In this document: in pieces, positions 1-11,799 of the stretch
Position numbering within the stretch: the first letter of the stretch is position 1
How the letters are laid out: the number at the start of each line of letters is the position of its first letter
DNA from: Gymnorhina tibicen
Lineage: Eukaryota; Chordata; Aves; Passeriformes; Artamidae
Direction: 5' to 3'
Length of the DNA: 64,000 nt
Assembly (NCBI GenBank): GCA_013399875.1
Contig: VXAZ01005702.1
Coordinates: 1,343,768-1,407,767, forward strand
The notes under the pieces: model-generated
What the model was told of the DNA's origin: nothing
The model's database searches: none
Seen by the model: only the letters and a program-made list of their open reading frames with translations
Position numbers and translations under genes: made by a program

Positions 1-44
1 TATGGTTAGACTCTTCCACCCTAAATGATTCTGTGATTCTATGA
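1..44 (+). mobile_element. CR1 LINE, 3' terminal fragment
   Basis: The window opens inside the last bases of a CR1 non-LTR retrotransposon. The text reads as the usual avian CR1 3' end: a 'cttccaccctaaatgattc' segment followed by the terminal octamer-like repeats 'gattctgtgattctatga' at about 27-44. CR1 elements end in short ATTCTATG-type repeats rather than a poly(A) tail, which fixes the 3' end and the plus orientation. The body of the element lies outside the window to the left, so its length and age cannot be judged. Confidence 0.85.
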
Positions 45-712
45 ATGCAAAGCAGATTTCCAGCATAGTGCTTATCAAATGAAAAAGTGTTTTTACCATT
101 CTGTTGGTAGGGTTATGGGTTTTAGATTACTTGGAGGGATTCACAGTTATGGGGAAGAAATAGGGAAAAGGAAAATGTCTTGAGTTTTTCATAGCTTTTA
201 TAAGTAAGTAAACAGGAGAATCCTATGTTGGCGATGTGTGCTAATGGGAAAGACAAAATAAAAGGTCTAATACAAGATCCAATAAATTGAAGGATAGTTA
301 ATTTTTTGCTTACTGAATTTAATAAATCTTTAAATTAATAAATTCTTTTTGCTTCGCTCACTTGTCCTCAAACTGATCAGAAACCACAGAATATTATCAG
401 CTAAATAAGGGAAACAGTTAATTGCATTGCCTTTGTGTCCTGTGTCTCGTGCTGTTCCTTCTGTTAGTCTCTGCTGGCCAAAGAATAAGTGAGGTGGTGT
501 CTAGCATGTAACAAAATTACTGGAGGACTCAGGGGCTTACCTGAAATGACATTTATCTCACTGTTTTTAGCTGACTAGACTTCAACTAGAAAGAATCCAT
601 TTAAATATATTTAGTTCTCTAGATATTTGAAGACCAAGGTCTCATTTGCTGAAAATTTTTGTGATGCAACACTATAACATGTCCTTTTGTTATGCTAATT
701 ATTTCCTTCCAG
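45..712. other. Non-coding A+T-rich DNA, no feature seen
   Basis: I see no gene or repeat between the CR1 tail and the exon-like segment at 713. The last 25 bases (about 690-712) contain a branch-point-like 'tgctaat', a pyrimidine run and a terminal CAG that would serve as the acceptor of that segment. Confidence 0.6.
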
Positions 713-878
713 CTGTTACAAGAGCAGCTGTTGTACATTGTACACACAAAGCAGCAGCAAAAGTGCAGCCTTTCTCGTTATCTTCTGCTGATGTTGCTAC
801 TACCTCGAGGCCTAAATTCCATTTCTGATGCCCCAGTGGGACTTGCTAAAATTGGATACAACAAGAAGAAAAATTCAG
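713..878 (+). other. Candidate internal exon (166 bp), function unknown
   Basis: This is a possible exon, not a confirmed gene. It is preceded by a good 3' splice site: 'tgctaat' branch-like motif, 'atttccttccag' ending at 712. It is followed by a near-consensus 5' splice site, cag|gtaagc, with GT at 879-880. One frame stays open across the whole segment, beginning at 713 with Leu-Leu-Gln-Glu-Gln and ending Lys-Lys-Lys-Asn-Ser plus one spare base: 55 codons, start phase 0, end phase 1. The other two frames are closed (stops at about 826-828 and near 790). The peptide has a short leucine-rich stretch and a basic C-terminal end. I do not recognise it as any known protein. It could be a coding exon, a lncRNA exon or a chance pair of splice-like sites. 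Confidence 0.3.
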
Positions 879-880
879 GT

Positions 881-2769
881 AAGCATAAAAGCTACCTTTC
901 ACCAGCTTTTCTGCAGCACTTGCCAAAACAATCTGACAGTGTGCCACAACTAGCCTTTGGTACAAAAAGAGAGGAACAAATTAATCTTTTTAGATTTATA
1001 TTGTGCCTCGGATCCTCCTCTGGCTCTGCACAGAGGCTATCATAGAGGTGTAATAGCTACAGGCTGCTTTTGAGAGTAGTCTTCTTGACAGCAGTCCTAG
1101 GCTGCCTGACCCACATATTGCCATGCACAGTCCAGTATTTCAGTAAGATCTGTTACATTCACACTGCACACCAGCCAAGATGATGCTGCCGACGACCAGG
1201 ATCCCACCCTCTTCTGCCATGGGCCAAAGCAATCCCTGGCAGCCCGTACCAGTATCCTGACTCAGCCCTTCAGCATCCATTTTGGTGCTTCAGTCATAGC
1301 TCATATTTTTTGATGCAAGGTGAGTGAAAAGAAGGCTCATGAAGCTGGCCCAAAGATTTGACAGATTCCCCAATGTGGAAGCCACAGTTTTTGGTACTAC
1401 TCTTGCAATCATATGCACAAGGCATCTATGAGTTCACCACTAAAACCACGTCACTGTGACTGACACAAGCCAGCTCATTCTCCTGGTCATTATTACACTA
1501 AGAGTATGACAAAGTGACTACTGTTTGATACAAATGAAAACAGCCTCTCCCTAAAGCACAACAGCTTTGTGGCTATTAAGAGCAAGAATCCCCAAATCTT
1601 AGTTGTGGGATAGTGTGGATTTTTAGAAGGCATGTAGAACAGAAGCGGGCAGATAAAAAAAAAGTGAAAAAAAGAATGAACATGCATGACAATTTGTCTC
1701 TGCAGTGTATCAGAATCATGTATCTAACAGAGTATCCTTCCTGGCACAGGAAAAAAAAAAAGGAGGGGGGTCAAATGGTCATGTTTGGCTATTATAAGTT
1801 AGTGATCCAATCTTTGACAAGAGCTGTTAAAATATTAATGGTATTATGGATCAGTCTTTGCCTAGAAGGCAGCTGTTGATATGTCTGAAAGCATCTGTCA
1901 CACTGTGTTGGGGTCCATCCGAATCTTTTGGTAGAAGAGCTGACTTAGCTGTGATGCAGGGAGGGAATGCAATTTTTCTGAGGGCAGTTGTCTGGAAAGG
2001 CACCACAGTGTTTTTAGTGCAGGTCAGCACTGGTATAAGAGGCAGCTGTGTGGAATGGCTCAGATGTCCACACAGGAAAACCAACCTTTGCATCATAGTT
2101 CCCTGCTGAATTTTCAAGCAGTTTGTAAAAGTTCTTGGAAAATACTGGCCTTAGGTTTCTGCCTTCTTTGTAGTTAAGGAGAGTAAAAAGTTTTAGAAAA
2201 TTTATCTCATAATCTTCAGGGTGCAGTACAAATATTGTATGGACATGCCTTCAGCAAGCAGTTAAACACAGAAGAATGGACCACGTAAGGATGATGGCAA
2301 TTTGGTTTTTTGGGGTTTTTTAACATCCTTTTTTCTCCCTCATGCCAGACCTCCCCTTGCTTTCCAATACCAGCAAAATTTAATAGATGGATTTGTCTAT
2401 ATCCAGGCTTGACCATACTCTTGAACATATAGGCTATTTTAGATAAAGGGTATTTTATGAGGCTATGTTAGATACAGATGATGAGAAAATGAATTCCACT
2501 GTACCTATTATAACATGAGTTTTTTCATGTTTTCAACTTGTGTCACAAGACATCTCAAGTTACCACAAGAACAGATCATATAACAGTTTTAGCAGGCATA
2601 CAATGATACAATGGAACAGAGTCATATTCCACTTTGCTTAAGTTAAACCCTTAAATTGATAGCCATGAATTACCACCGCTTTTTGAGTACATAGAGTCTT
2701 TCATTGCCAAGTCTGAAAGCCTTTCAACAGCACGCACGATGATGATATCCTTTTTCTATAGAATATAGA
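881..2769. other. Non-coding DNA, slightly GC-richer patches
   Basis: No recognisable gene or repeat. A stretch at about 1846-2117 is less A+T-rich and happens to be open for about 87 codons on both strands at once. That is typical of chance in locally stop-poor sequence, and neither translation shows a domain. A G-rich/T-rich simple stretch ('tttggggtttttt') occurs near 2308-2325. Confidence 0.55.
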
Positions 2770-2870
2770 AATGATATGCAGAGAGGTTAAGTAACTTACC
2801 TGATAGACTTAGAAGTAATGTTGGCAATAGAGCTCATACCTTCAAGCAGCACAGCCTAATTGGGTTTGGA
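2770..2870 (-). repeat. MIR-type SINE relic
   Basis: The sequence around 2778-2850 matches the reverse complement of the conserved core of the mammalian-wide/amniote MIR SINE: 'gcagagaggttaagtaact' at about 2778-2796, then a weaker continuation through 'gcaatagagctcat'. In forward orientation this is the region in which MIR reads 'agttacttaacctctctg', so the relic lies on the minus strand. Only the central part is recognisable. The family is tRNA-derived and ancient, so heavy divergence is expected; here the best-kept 19 bases are almost unchanged. Confidence 0.65.
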
Positions 2871-5800
2871 GTGTCTATAAAAGTGTCAGTCAGAGAAAGG
2901 TTTTACTTAGGGCTTGTCTCCTAATCCCACGTGAATCTAGAAAGCTTCAGCACTTTATATGGATCAAGCCTATGGTCGTACTAATCTACCAGCTTTAAAA
3001 ATTTAATTTGTAAGCAAGATCAACTTTATCACTTCAGCATGCTCAAGAAGCTCAAATCAGAGTGAGCATGAGTTTTACCATAAAGTCCCTAGCAATGCAA
3101 GTTTAAGGCTTGTAATGTTAAATAATTCATGTTTAAATTAAGCCCTCAGAATTCTTATGTCACCTCACTGCTGTAAGTATTCTGCCTGTGGTGTAGTGAC
3201 AAACCTACCCTATTTTATACTGATATTTTCCACTCACTTCTGTGAGATAGAATCAGAGCTACTGAACAATAACGATAATCTCTGTAGCAATAGTTAAAAG
3301 AAATCTGTTTTACTTTAACAATTTGGGAGACCCCACAAGGTTGTTGCATGAGGTTCTGGTCTTTACAATGCTCGGAATCTCAAAGGAAGCACACTATACA
3401 GAGTTACAACAAGTAAAACTAGTACTGTACCCTGAAATTTATTGATTTGCTTTGTAAACAGACACACATTATAAGTACGTTAAGTACCTCTTTCAACGGC
3501 AAGGATAAATATTTAAAAATCATCCTAAATTTGTGCAAATTTATGTGTTGGAGTATTTTTTTCCTAATAGGCTGAAATGGATATTTTCAGTTTGTGGCTC
3601 ATTTGCAGAACACGTTCCTTTGTTATGCATGAGAAGTAATCAAGGTGCAAGGCATTACCTGCGATTCCAGATGGACATTCCAGCACAAGTCAGAGAATAA
3701 CTTCATGTAAGCTGTATCCATTTTCACAAGAGAGTTTTCAGCAATATCCTGTCACAGACTTTCCAAGTTATTGAAAATAGATATATTCTGCTATTCCTGT
3801 ATAAATTTTCTTATAGTATCAGGTTTCATGGTGGTCACAGGTTGAATCATGTATCTGTGAAATACCCATTAACGCTTGCATTAATTCTCATTTTTGACCA
3901 ATTGACATGTATTATTTTCCTGGATGACTTTCTATTTGATACACAGCATACTCTGTATTTAGTAAATTCAGCTGATAAGTAGGCACATGAACAGACAGCA
4001 CCGATATTGTATTCTGCCTGCAGAAGAGTCTTCTGCATTTGACCCTTGGATATTTTTGACTGCTATCACAAAGATGAAGGCTGAGTGACAGAGGTGACTT
4101 ATCTTGACAAGAGATACTGCTGCTTTGCAGAGGACCACAAGGAGGAAAAACAAGAGAATCAAGACAGAAGACTTGATTTACGTCTTGTTGTACATAGAGT
4201 GCATTTGAAATGATATTTTCCTTTGAAGACTGCTTCAAGCACATAACTGACAATGAGGTATAATTTATCCACAAGAGAAAAGGCAGGGTCAGCATTTCGA
4301 AGTAAAATTTAATTTAAGCGTTGAGTGTAGTAATAACAACTGTGCTAGTCACTCATCTGTCTTACCATTCATTATAAAATACACAATATACCAAAATTTA
4401 TATATTATATATTTAGTATCTAGTCATTGTATATTATATTCAGCCTCTTTGCCCTTTGTACTTGCTTACTTTTTTTCAAATCCCAGACAGTCTTGGATAT
4501 TTTGGTTGTGTGTATTTGGAGGGAGACTGCACAATAAGGCACAATAAAATCCCTATGGTATTACTTCCTTAGTGTATAGATGATCACACAGAAGTCAATA
4601 GGTACATTTAATAAAGTAAGATCCAATCCATGGGAAATAAAAGGATCATTTCTCTATATAAATTACTCCAATAATGGTCATTGATTTCCATTGTTTTAAT
4701 TTCCAGGAAGATTCTGTACACTTTGATCTATACTTTGCAATCCTACTTGCCTTATATAAAACTTCCGAATGAAGCCTTTATTTCAGTAGTCAGGACAATA
4801 TCCTATAGACCAGTATTAAGAAAGAAAGACAAAACAACATTTTTCCTACCCTCTTTTTCATTGGCTGAACAAAAGGAGAAAAATATTTCCAGTATTAAAA
4901 AGAAGGTTTAAGTTAAATTGCAACAGAATTGAACATTTTAAAGCAATATATAGCTCATAGACAAAACAAAACAATTTAGTAAATTAATTTTGAGCTCAGA
5001 ACTCTAAAGTAACAATTTGAATGTTAAAAAAATAATATTCATTTGAGCTTCTTCTTTAAAACATCTTAAACTTTTTAAAACATTTTATAAAACTTTTATA
5101 CTCTTACAGTATAAAAGGTAATCTTAGGTCCACTTAACACCTAAAAGACAAGTAGTTTTAATTATGCATATGATGCAGAAGAATCAATTAAGCAACAGAG
5201 TAATTGTAATACGACTAAGGTCAAATAAGCAAGACAGCAGCAGAATAAGGAATAGAACTCTTTTTCCATCTGTAGCAACTATATATAAATGAGATGGAAA
5301 TTAAAAAGTAATTACGAGAAATATATTGAATTTGTATTCCTAATAGACTACAGGGTTTTGGCTTTCTTTTCTGTGCTCTGGCAGGGCCCAGGGGACTGAT
5401 ACACATTAGCTGGTAGGTGCAGGAGGTAGCTCAGCTGCTCAGCTGATCTGTGTACCACAGGTTGCAATTGTTCTGTAATTATGTTTTTTATTCTGAAAGC
5501 ATGGTTCATCATACTATGGCATATTGAGACACTCCTTTGAGATTTGGTAGAAAAAACCGTGCTTTACAGTATACAATATGTATGCAAATAAGCAACAATT
5601 TCATGTGTGGAAAAACATCACACAGCTTTAAAACTAGCCTATGGTTGTCCTTGTCTTATTCTTGACCGACATTTTATAAACTAAACAAATAAAACTTTGC
5701 AATTAACATAGCTTTTTTTTTTTTAATCGTGAAGTGAAGGCAGGGTCTAAGTTTAAGCCTTCTCTTTTAATGGACCAAATTCTCATAAAATGTCCATTAT

Positions 5801-6355
5801 ATTTTTGTATTGACAAAAAAGAAAAGTGCAACACTAATGTACCTGGACCTACCTTATGTACTCATAACAACGGCATTTCTATATATAGTTTAGTACACAT
5901 AAATAGAATTTAGCAGAATATCAGTCATATGCTTGATTATAGATGATGCATGGTAACTTGTACCAGGTATTATCGCTACACATACTTCGGCTTTCAGGCA
6001 GATAATCTGCTTTCAGGCAGGAATGGCAATGAATGCTGAGCATTACCAGGTTTTCTGTCCTTTTCTGGTTTAAAATGCTGTTGTAAGGGATTCCAGGCCA
6101 TGTTATGACCATCCACACTACGGATATCACCTTTCCCTGCCCCCCGCCACTTTAATTCTTTTGGAAAAATCAGCTGCCATCAGTTAAGCGTATTGAAGGA
6201 AGCAAGGCAAAGGAGAAAATGTGAAAAGAGCTACTTTCCATACTTTTTGGCTTCCAGCTAGGATAACCCAGAAAACGGGGTTTTTAAAAAAGTATAAAAA
6301 GGTCGTATGAGAAAAAATTTTTCACAGTCTGTTATTTTTCTTTTTTTTTTTCCTC
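2871..6355. other. Non-coding A+T-rich DNA
   Basis: No supported gene. The longest open frame in the whole window (127 codons, minus strand, 3912-4295) lies here. It has no domain, signal peptide or coding-like composition that I can recognise, and I treat it as chance. A+T-rich patches occur near 4380-4440 and 5040-5100. Confidence 0.6.
5990..6020. repeat. Short direct repeat, 19-bp spacing
   Basis: The motif 'gctttcaggcag' appears twice, at about 5990-6001 and 6009-6020. It looks like a two-copy local slippage duplication with the unit partly diverged. Confidence 0.5.
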
Positions 6356-6357
6356 AG

Positions 6358-6387
6358 TCAAATGAAGAAAAAGAAGATGAAGTGTAG
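6358..6387 (+). other. Weak candidate terminal exon
   Basis: A very strong pyrimidine tract (about 6331-6355, mostly T, ending tttcctcag at 6357) forms an excellent 3' splice site. Immediately after it one frame reads Ser-Asn-Glu-Glu-Lys-Glu-Asp-Glu-Val-stop (6358-6387), an acidic tail that would be plausible as a protein C-terminus. No cleavage/polyadenylation signal follows close by. The exon-like segment at 713-878 ends in a different phase; joined to it, this segment would stop after two residues. Long T tracts next to AG are common in this DNA, so chance is the leading explanation. Confidence 0.12.
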
Positions 6388-9300
6388 AACTGGACTCTAA
6401 ATATAAGCATTTTTTCATTTGCAGTTGAAAAGAATTGGGGTATGTTCTAAAAATATTATTCAAAATGAAATGCTCATTTCAAACAGTCTAAATAGAAATG
6501 TATACAATTTCATAAATGACTTTTCCACATGGAAAACTTCAGTGTATATTAGAGATTAGCATTTAAGCCTGTAGTCTGGATGTGGCCTAGTGTCTGGATC
6601 TTCTAGACACTCCATGAAAGAATTATTTTCCTTGGGTGGGAGCTGCTGCATTTTGTGTATGTGGGACATCATGTCCATCTGCCTGCTTGCAGGACAGTTG
6701 AAAACCCCTCCCATCCCTTTACAACTATTTTGTGAGTACAGCTGTGCAGTTCCAAATACAATACAGTTATGAACAAGTACCAAATAATGCAATTTAACCA
6801 TGTTTGCTTCAGAGGAAAAAGAAAGAAAGAAATAAGTCTACATGCAGTAAACTGCAAATTCATAGAAAAAAGGAAAAAAATAACCGAATTATTATAATTG
6901 GACCAGTAACAAGGTTCATATTGTCATTATACGAAAGGTGCATCTTTGGAGGAGATGCAATAACTTGCATGAAAAAACAGCTGTATCATCCAATATGACA
7001 CCACTGTGACATCACCGTGGCCTAGACAGGGTAGATCATCGACTGTTATAGGATGCTGCAATTTTCTGAAGTTTTTTAATTAAAATGTATTCATCTTGTT
7101 ATTTAAAGGATTCTAGTGTCAAAGACCTTAGAAAGTGAAAAACTGTGATAGACTTACAAAATGTGCTGTTAGAAGGGGAGATAATCCTGAGCAGATAAAA
7201 TTTTTAATGCTGAAATATTAACATGTTATTGAATATGATTATTATATTATTTGTAAGTGAAAGATTGGTTTAGGGGTTAAAAGACTAATGATAATATTTT
7301 AGAACTCTTTGTTTTGCTAGCATCTGATAGAAGAAAATTATCTGTTGCTTTCCATGTCGTGAAGACTATGAAATGGCCCAAAATGTGGCAAATTACCGCT
7401 CAGAAAAAGTAGACTAAACTAAGCATAAAGGTTGGGCTATATCCAGTACAGAAACTAATTTTCTTGCATCTCTGTTTCTGATTGTAATGCTTTCTAACAG
7501 CCAAATGCCAAGAATAGATTTTTTTGAGTACTTCTTGTGAATAGAAAGGGTCCAAATTTATAAATTTTCATCTCGCAAGCACAGAGCAGCGTACAAACTG
7601 GTTTTGGTCAATTTATACTGCATTTGCTCATGGAAGTAGCAGGCAGGTGGCCATTACTGTTTGTAATCTAATGTTTTGTTCCATTTGAGAGGAACCATTG
7701 AGGTAAAGTCAATACTTTAAAAAGGCAGAGAATAAAATTACTAACATTAAGAAAAATAATGTTGACTAAAAGATACCAGTGAATTTCTGAATGTGTAATG
7801 TTTTTCTAATGGATTTTCTTGTGCAAAGTGTCTTTTATCATTTTAATCAAAATTTCTTTGTATCTGGAATTAGATAGCTGTAGAGAGAAATTAGGATTAA
7901 GATTTATGATTAGCAAAAGAACCCTTAGTACAATTTCAAAAAGTTAACGGTGCTAGCAGGGAAGAAAAAGTTTCATGGAACGAGTATATAGATGCATGCT
8001 GTGATAACTCTTAGGGGGCTAGTTCTCATTCAACAGAATTTGGCTGCTCCAAGGGAGACTGGTATGGATCAAAAAGCTATTTAAGTCAATCAGAATGTTT
8101 CTAGTCACTCAATGGGAATTAAGCAAGTCTGTGGGAATCCAAACAAGTAGATATGTATGTTTTGATGTGTGCTGCAAACTCCTACTGAAATCTCCAGAAA
8201 CCTCTACCATTGAAGTAAGACAGAAAATCAGTCATGTTTAATGCAAGATTTGAACTGCAGTTTGTGAAAGCCTGACTTTCTTTTTTTTAAATCTTTTTTT
8301 ACTAGGCACAGGAAAGAATATCTGTTTTCTCAGAAATAAAGTACATGAAAATCATTCTAATACCCATGTTTTGGACTGTGCTGAGAAAGACATGGGGATA
8401 TTCAAATAGCAAATTTGTGATTATAATTTGATTAATTTATTTATTTTCTTAAGAAATTATTAAACTACCAGCAGTGACACACCCAAATATTATGGTTATC
8501 ACCAAGATCAATTAAGTCATTTGAGGTGAGTGCTGCTTTGAGCCCTGTGCCCTTGGGCCCCTTTACCACAGAGTCCAGATGCTGTGACTGCCATTGACAT
8601 GGTGCTCTCAGGTGTCAGCTCAGAAGAGGTGACGATACAGGGTCATGGAGAAGCTGTCCGCAGATCAGTTTAAGCCACCCAAAATATGGCTGGAGAAGTA
8701 AAAGGTAGGAAATATGAGGGATACAAAGGATTATCTGAGATCTTTGTGGAGAGAACAATTTCAATCGTATAAGTTGAATGGAGTGTGAGACCTCTAAGAG
8801 CAGGCATAACTCCTATAAGAATATAGAACTAAAGCATCCCTTTGGAAAAGAGTTTAGTCTGGTTCCTTTCACACTGCTGTCTCTATACATAAAAATGACT
8901 GTGCTTCTGAGGGAGACTGGCTACATGGCAATGGGTGTGCTGGTAGGGCGCAGCCAGCAGAGATACTGTGAAGAACAGACCAAGCAGTGCCTGATCCCTG
9001 TTTCACCCTCAGCACTGGGAAGCTATAAACTGTCTTCCAGAGACCAGACATTAGGTCAGTGACTGGATAAGAAAAAACACCGTCAAGACCACTCATTGTA
9101 AAATGCGTGACCCACTGTATACCCATGGTATACTGTTTGTACAGAAACCCTCACAGCAATGTATAAAACAACTCCATGTTATGTATCTGTAACTTTGATG
9201 TGATCTTAGGGTTCTTCTTGTGTATCTTCAGATTAATCATTTGCTATGCCTTGCATTTGTGTGAACAATTATTTTTGCTCTGGCTGCATAATTGCTCACT

Positions 9301-11725
9301 TCCTTCTCTTACATTACCCAGCACTGTGAATTTAATTACTCCTCATCTTGAAGTAATTTCTGATTTATCCTGTTAGCTTTGCTCCAGGGTGGTCCCTCAT
9401 GAGCTTAAAAGTGCATGGATTCAACTATCTCCATAGCGTCACTGTAATGCCACATCAAGCAATTCAGTAGTATAGGCAATGCTTGACTATAGAACACAAA
9501 ATAAGATTAATTCAAGACTTTTTGTTGCTGTGTGAGGAATTTATATTTCCCCTCTATCTGAATGAGTTCAGAGAATTTTTTATTACTATTTTTGTTTAAC
9601 GGGAAACAAAGCATGCAAATCTAGTTGCTACTCAGTATTCATTCCAGGAAAAGATGAGGCAGTGAACTGGATTGAATAGGAAAGGAGCAAGCATGTGTTA
9701 TGTGCATGTTGGGATACCAGAGGTTCATTCCCTCAAGACAATCTGAATTCTCTTGCTTTTCAGTGAGTCAACACAGCAATTGTGCACTGCCCTCAGGGCA
9801 CGCAATGCTCTGCTCATTGGGGCAGAAATAATTTTTTTCATTCATGTTATTCTTAGCAGCCTTCTTTGTTATCCTCTCAAAGGGAGTCATCCCTGGGCAT
9901 CACTGGGGACAGGACTACGCAGCTGGATGAGTACTGTTCTACCAAACACAAGAAATAGCAACACTTGTTCCAAAAATAATAGGGCACCTTAAAGGAGTGT
10001 GAAACAGCCAATCCTTTCTATAATATTATGACTCCAGGAGCTGGGTCAGTATGACGCACAGAGCCAGTAATTTGTAGAGCTGTAAAGAACCTCACAGTGA
10101 AATCACAGAATTTGCTATTCCTCACTCCTGTGGGGTGAGCACTGGAGGTGTGGTAAACGGACTGCCAGTCTGATGTTCTTTTGCCTGGGATTTCAGATTC
10201 TACCTCAGATTGTCATCTTCCTATCCTGTTGCTTGTGGTTGCCTAAGCAGCCTGAAAGTCTTTGTTTCATGAAGCATGAAACTCCATTTGTAAGCGGTAA
10301 AGTCCAAAGGGAAAAAGTGATAGATAACTTAAAATGCTGTGTGTATTCTACTGGAAAAAAATACCTATGCAGCAATTTTTTAATGAAATAATTTTTGATT
10401 AGACTGGGACTATGCAGTGCATGCCATGCACTTTTCTATGAAGCTAGAAAAACAGTTTTAAAAAGCTTCAGAAAGTTAATATCCTCAGTTGGGCATGAAA
10501 AAAGGTTAGGTGGTTGGGGTTTTTTGTTGATAGTTTCATCCTTTTATAAATAATTGCTCAGAAGGAAGACTATAGTAAATTTAGCTTTAGAGATAGATTT
10601 GAATTTTGAAAATATAATTTTTTCTTCTTTCTCTGCTTTCCATCTTTTAACTGTTTGAAATCCTGTATAGATAAAAGGAATCGTTTCCTCTGGGGGATAT
10701 TACAGAGTGAGGGCTGGAAAAAGAACAATGAGAGTTGTAAGCATTTGTCCTATAACCACGGGTTTCCAAGTTCTATAGTTCTCTCCGACGGTGTCTTCGT
10801 TTCCAATCTCAGCATCTCTTAAGCTTCAGCCATTTTTATAGCTGTATCCCTGAAGTCATCTGCCCACATAATTTCCATCTTCTATTAGTCATTGCAAATA
10901 TGTGGGGATCCTGCAACTGAAGTCCAATGTTTATTTTCTAAGTTTAAAAATATGTCCCTCACTATCTTGATTTGCCAGGGGAGGAAATATATTTGGTCAC
11001 AGAGGTAATGTTGGCCTCACTTTCAAATGTGGGTTTGGAAAGGAATCACAGAAACCTGAAGGGCTGGATGAGTCATTACTGCTCTGTTTATTCAAGGGCC
11101 AGGTATCGTTTTCAGTCAGATGAAAGAAATCAGCTAGGACTGGACCTGTAATGATTCATTTTTATACTTTGCTATAGCAGGGGTCTTAATTTAGGAATAT
11201 TTTAACAAAATCTCAGAGCTTAGTTCCACCATGTGCCCAGCCTACACATGGCAGGAGGGTTCAGAAAGCTGGCAACAAACTGAGAACTGCAACTGAAGTA
11301 ATGCCTGTTGAAGAAAATATCAAGAGATTCGCAGGGGACTTCAAGCATGAAGGAAGGATATGCTTATTGGGGAAAGCATATCCAGCTCCACATATCTACA
11401 AGGCACGTGCACTTCTCTGTGCATAAGCCCCAGCTACACTGAAAAATTGTTCATATGCTCTGACAAAGTACGGTAAGGGAAGGTTTCTGGTACCCTGCCC
11501 TGAGCGCACACAGTTGTATTTATATTGCATTGTTATGGGTTAACCTTATATGCAAAATTTGTTTATGCCATTTTGAAATTAACTTATTTGGACCTCTTTT
11601 TTCTGTCCAACCATCTTAGTTAGATAAGTAATTTTCCACCTTAAAAGTTTTCCGTACTTCTTTTCTGTTTCAATCCTCCAAAAATAAGGTTTTGGAATTT
11701 TAATTAGAAAAAAAAGAGTATTGGG
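6388..11725. other. Non-coding A+T-rich DNA
   Basis: No gene, RNA or repeat family identified. The stretch at about 8520-9130 is richer in G+C than its surroundings and is open for 85-94 codons on both strands, but neither product resembles a known protein. A GT-rich simple stretch lies near 10510-10530. Confidence 0.55.
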
Positions 11726-11799
11726 AAAAACAAACCAATAACAACACAACAGCAACAACATCATCAAAAAACCAAAAAAACCCCCAAACCCCCCAAAAT
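11726..11799 (+). repeat. A/C-rich simple tract
   Basis: Low-complexity run made of AAC, CAACA, then A7C5 and AAACCCCCC blocks. Such A/C-rich (T/G-rich on the other strand) tracts are common in bird DNA and may descend from retrotransposon A-rich tails. No retroposed body is recognisable directly upstream on the plus strand. Confidence 0.7.

Noticed and set aside
1846..2117. Open frames of about 87 codons on both strands
   Set aside because: Mutually overlapping frames on opposite strands without splice sites, motifs or recognisable products; at most one could be real and neither has support.
3912..4295. Longest open reading frame of the window (127 codons, minus strand)
   Set aside because: No recognisable domain or motif, and a second frame on the same strand is also open across part of it. 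The length is within what chance gives in about 64 kb read in six frames.
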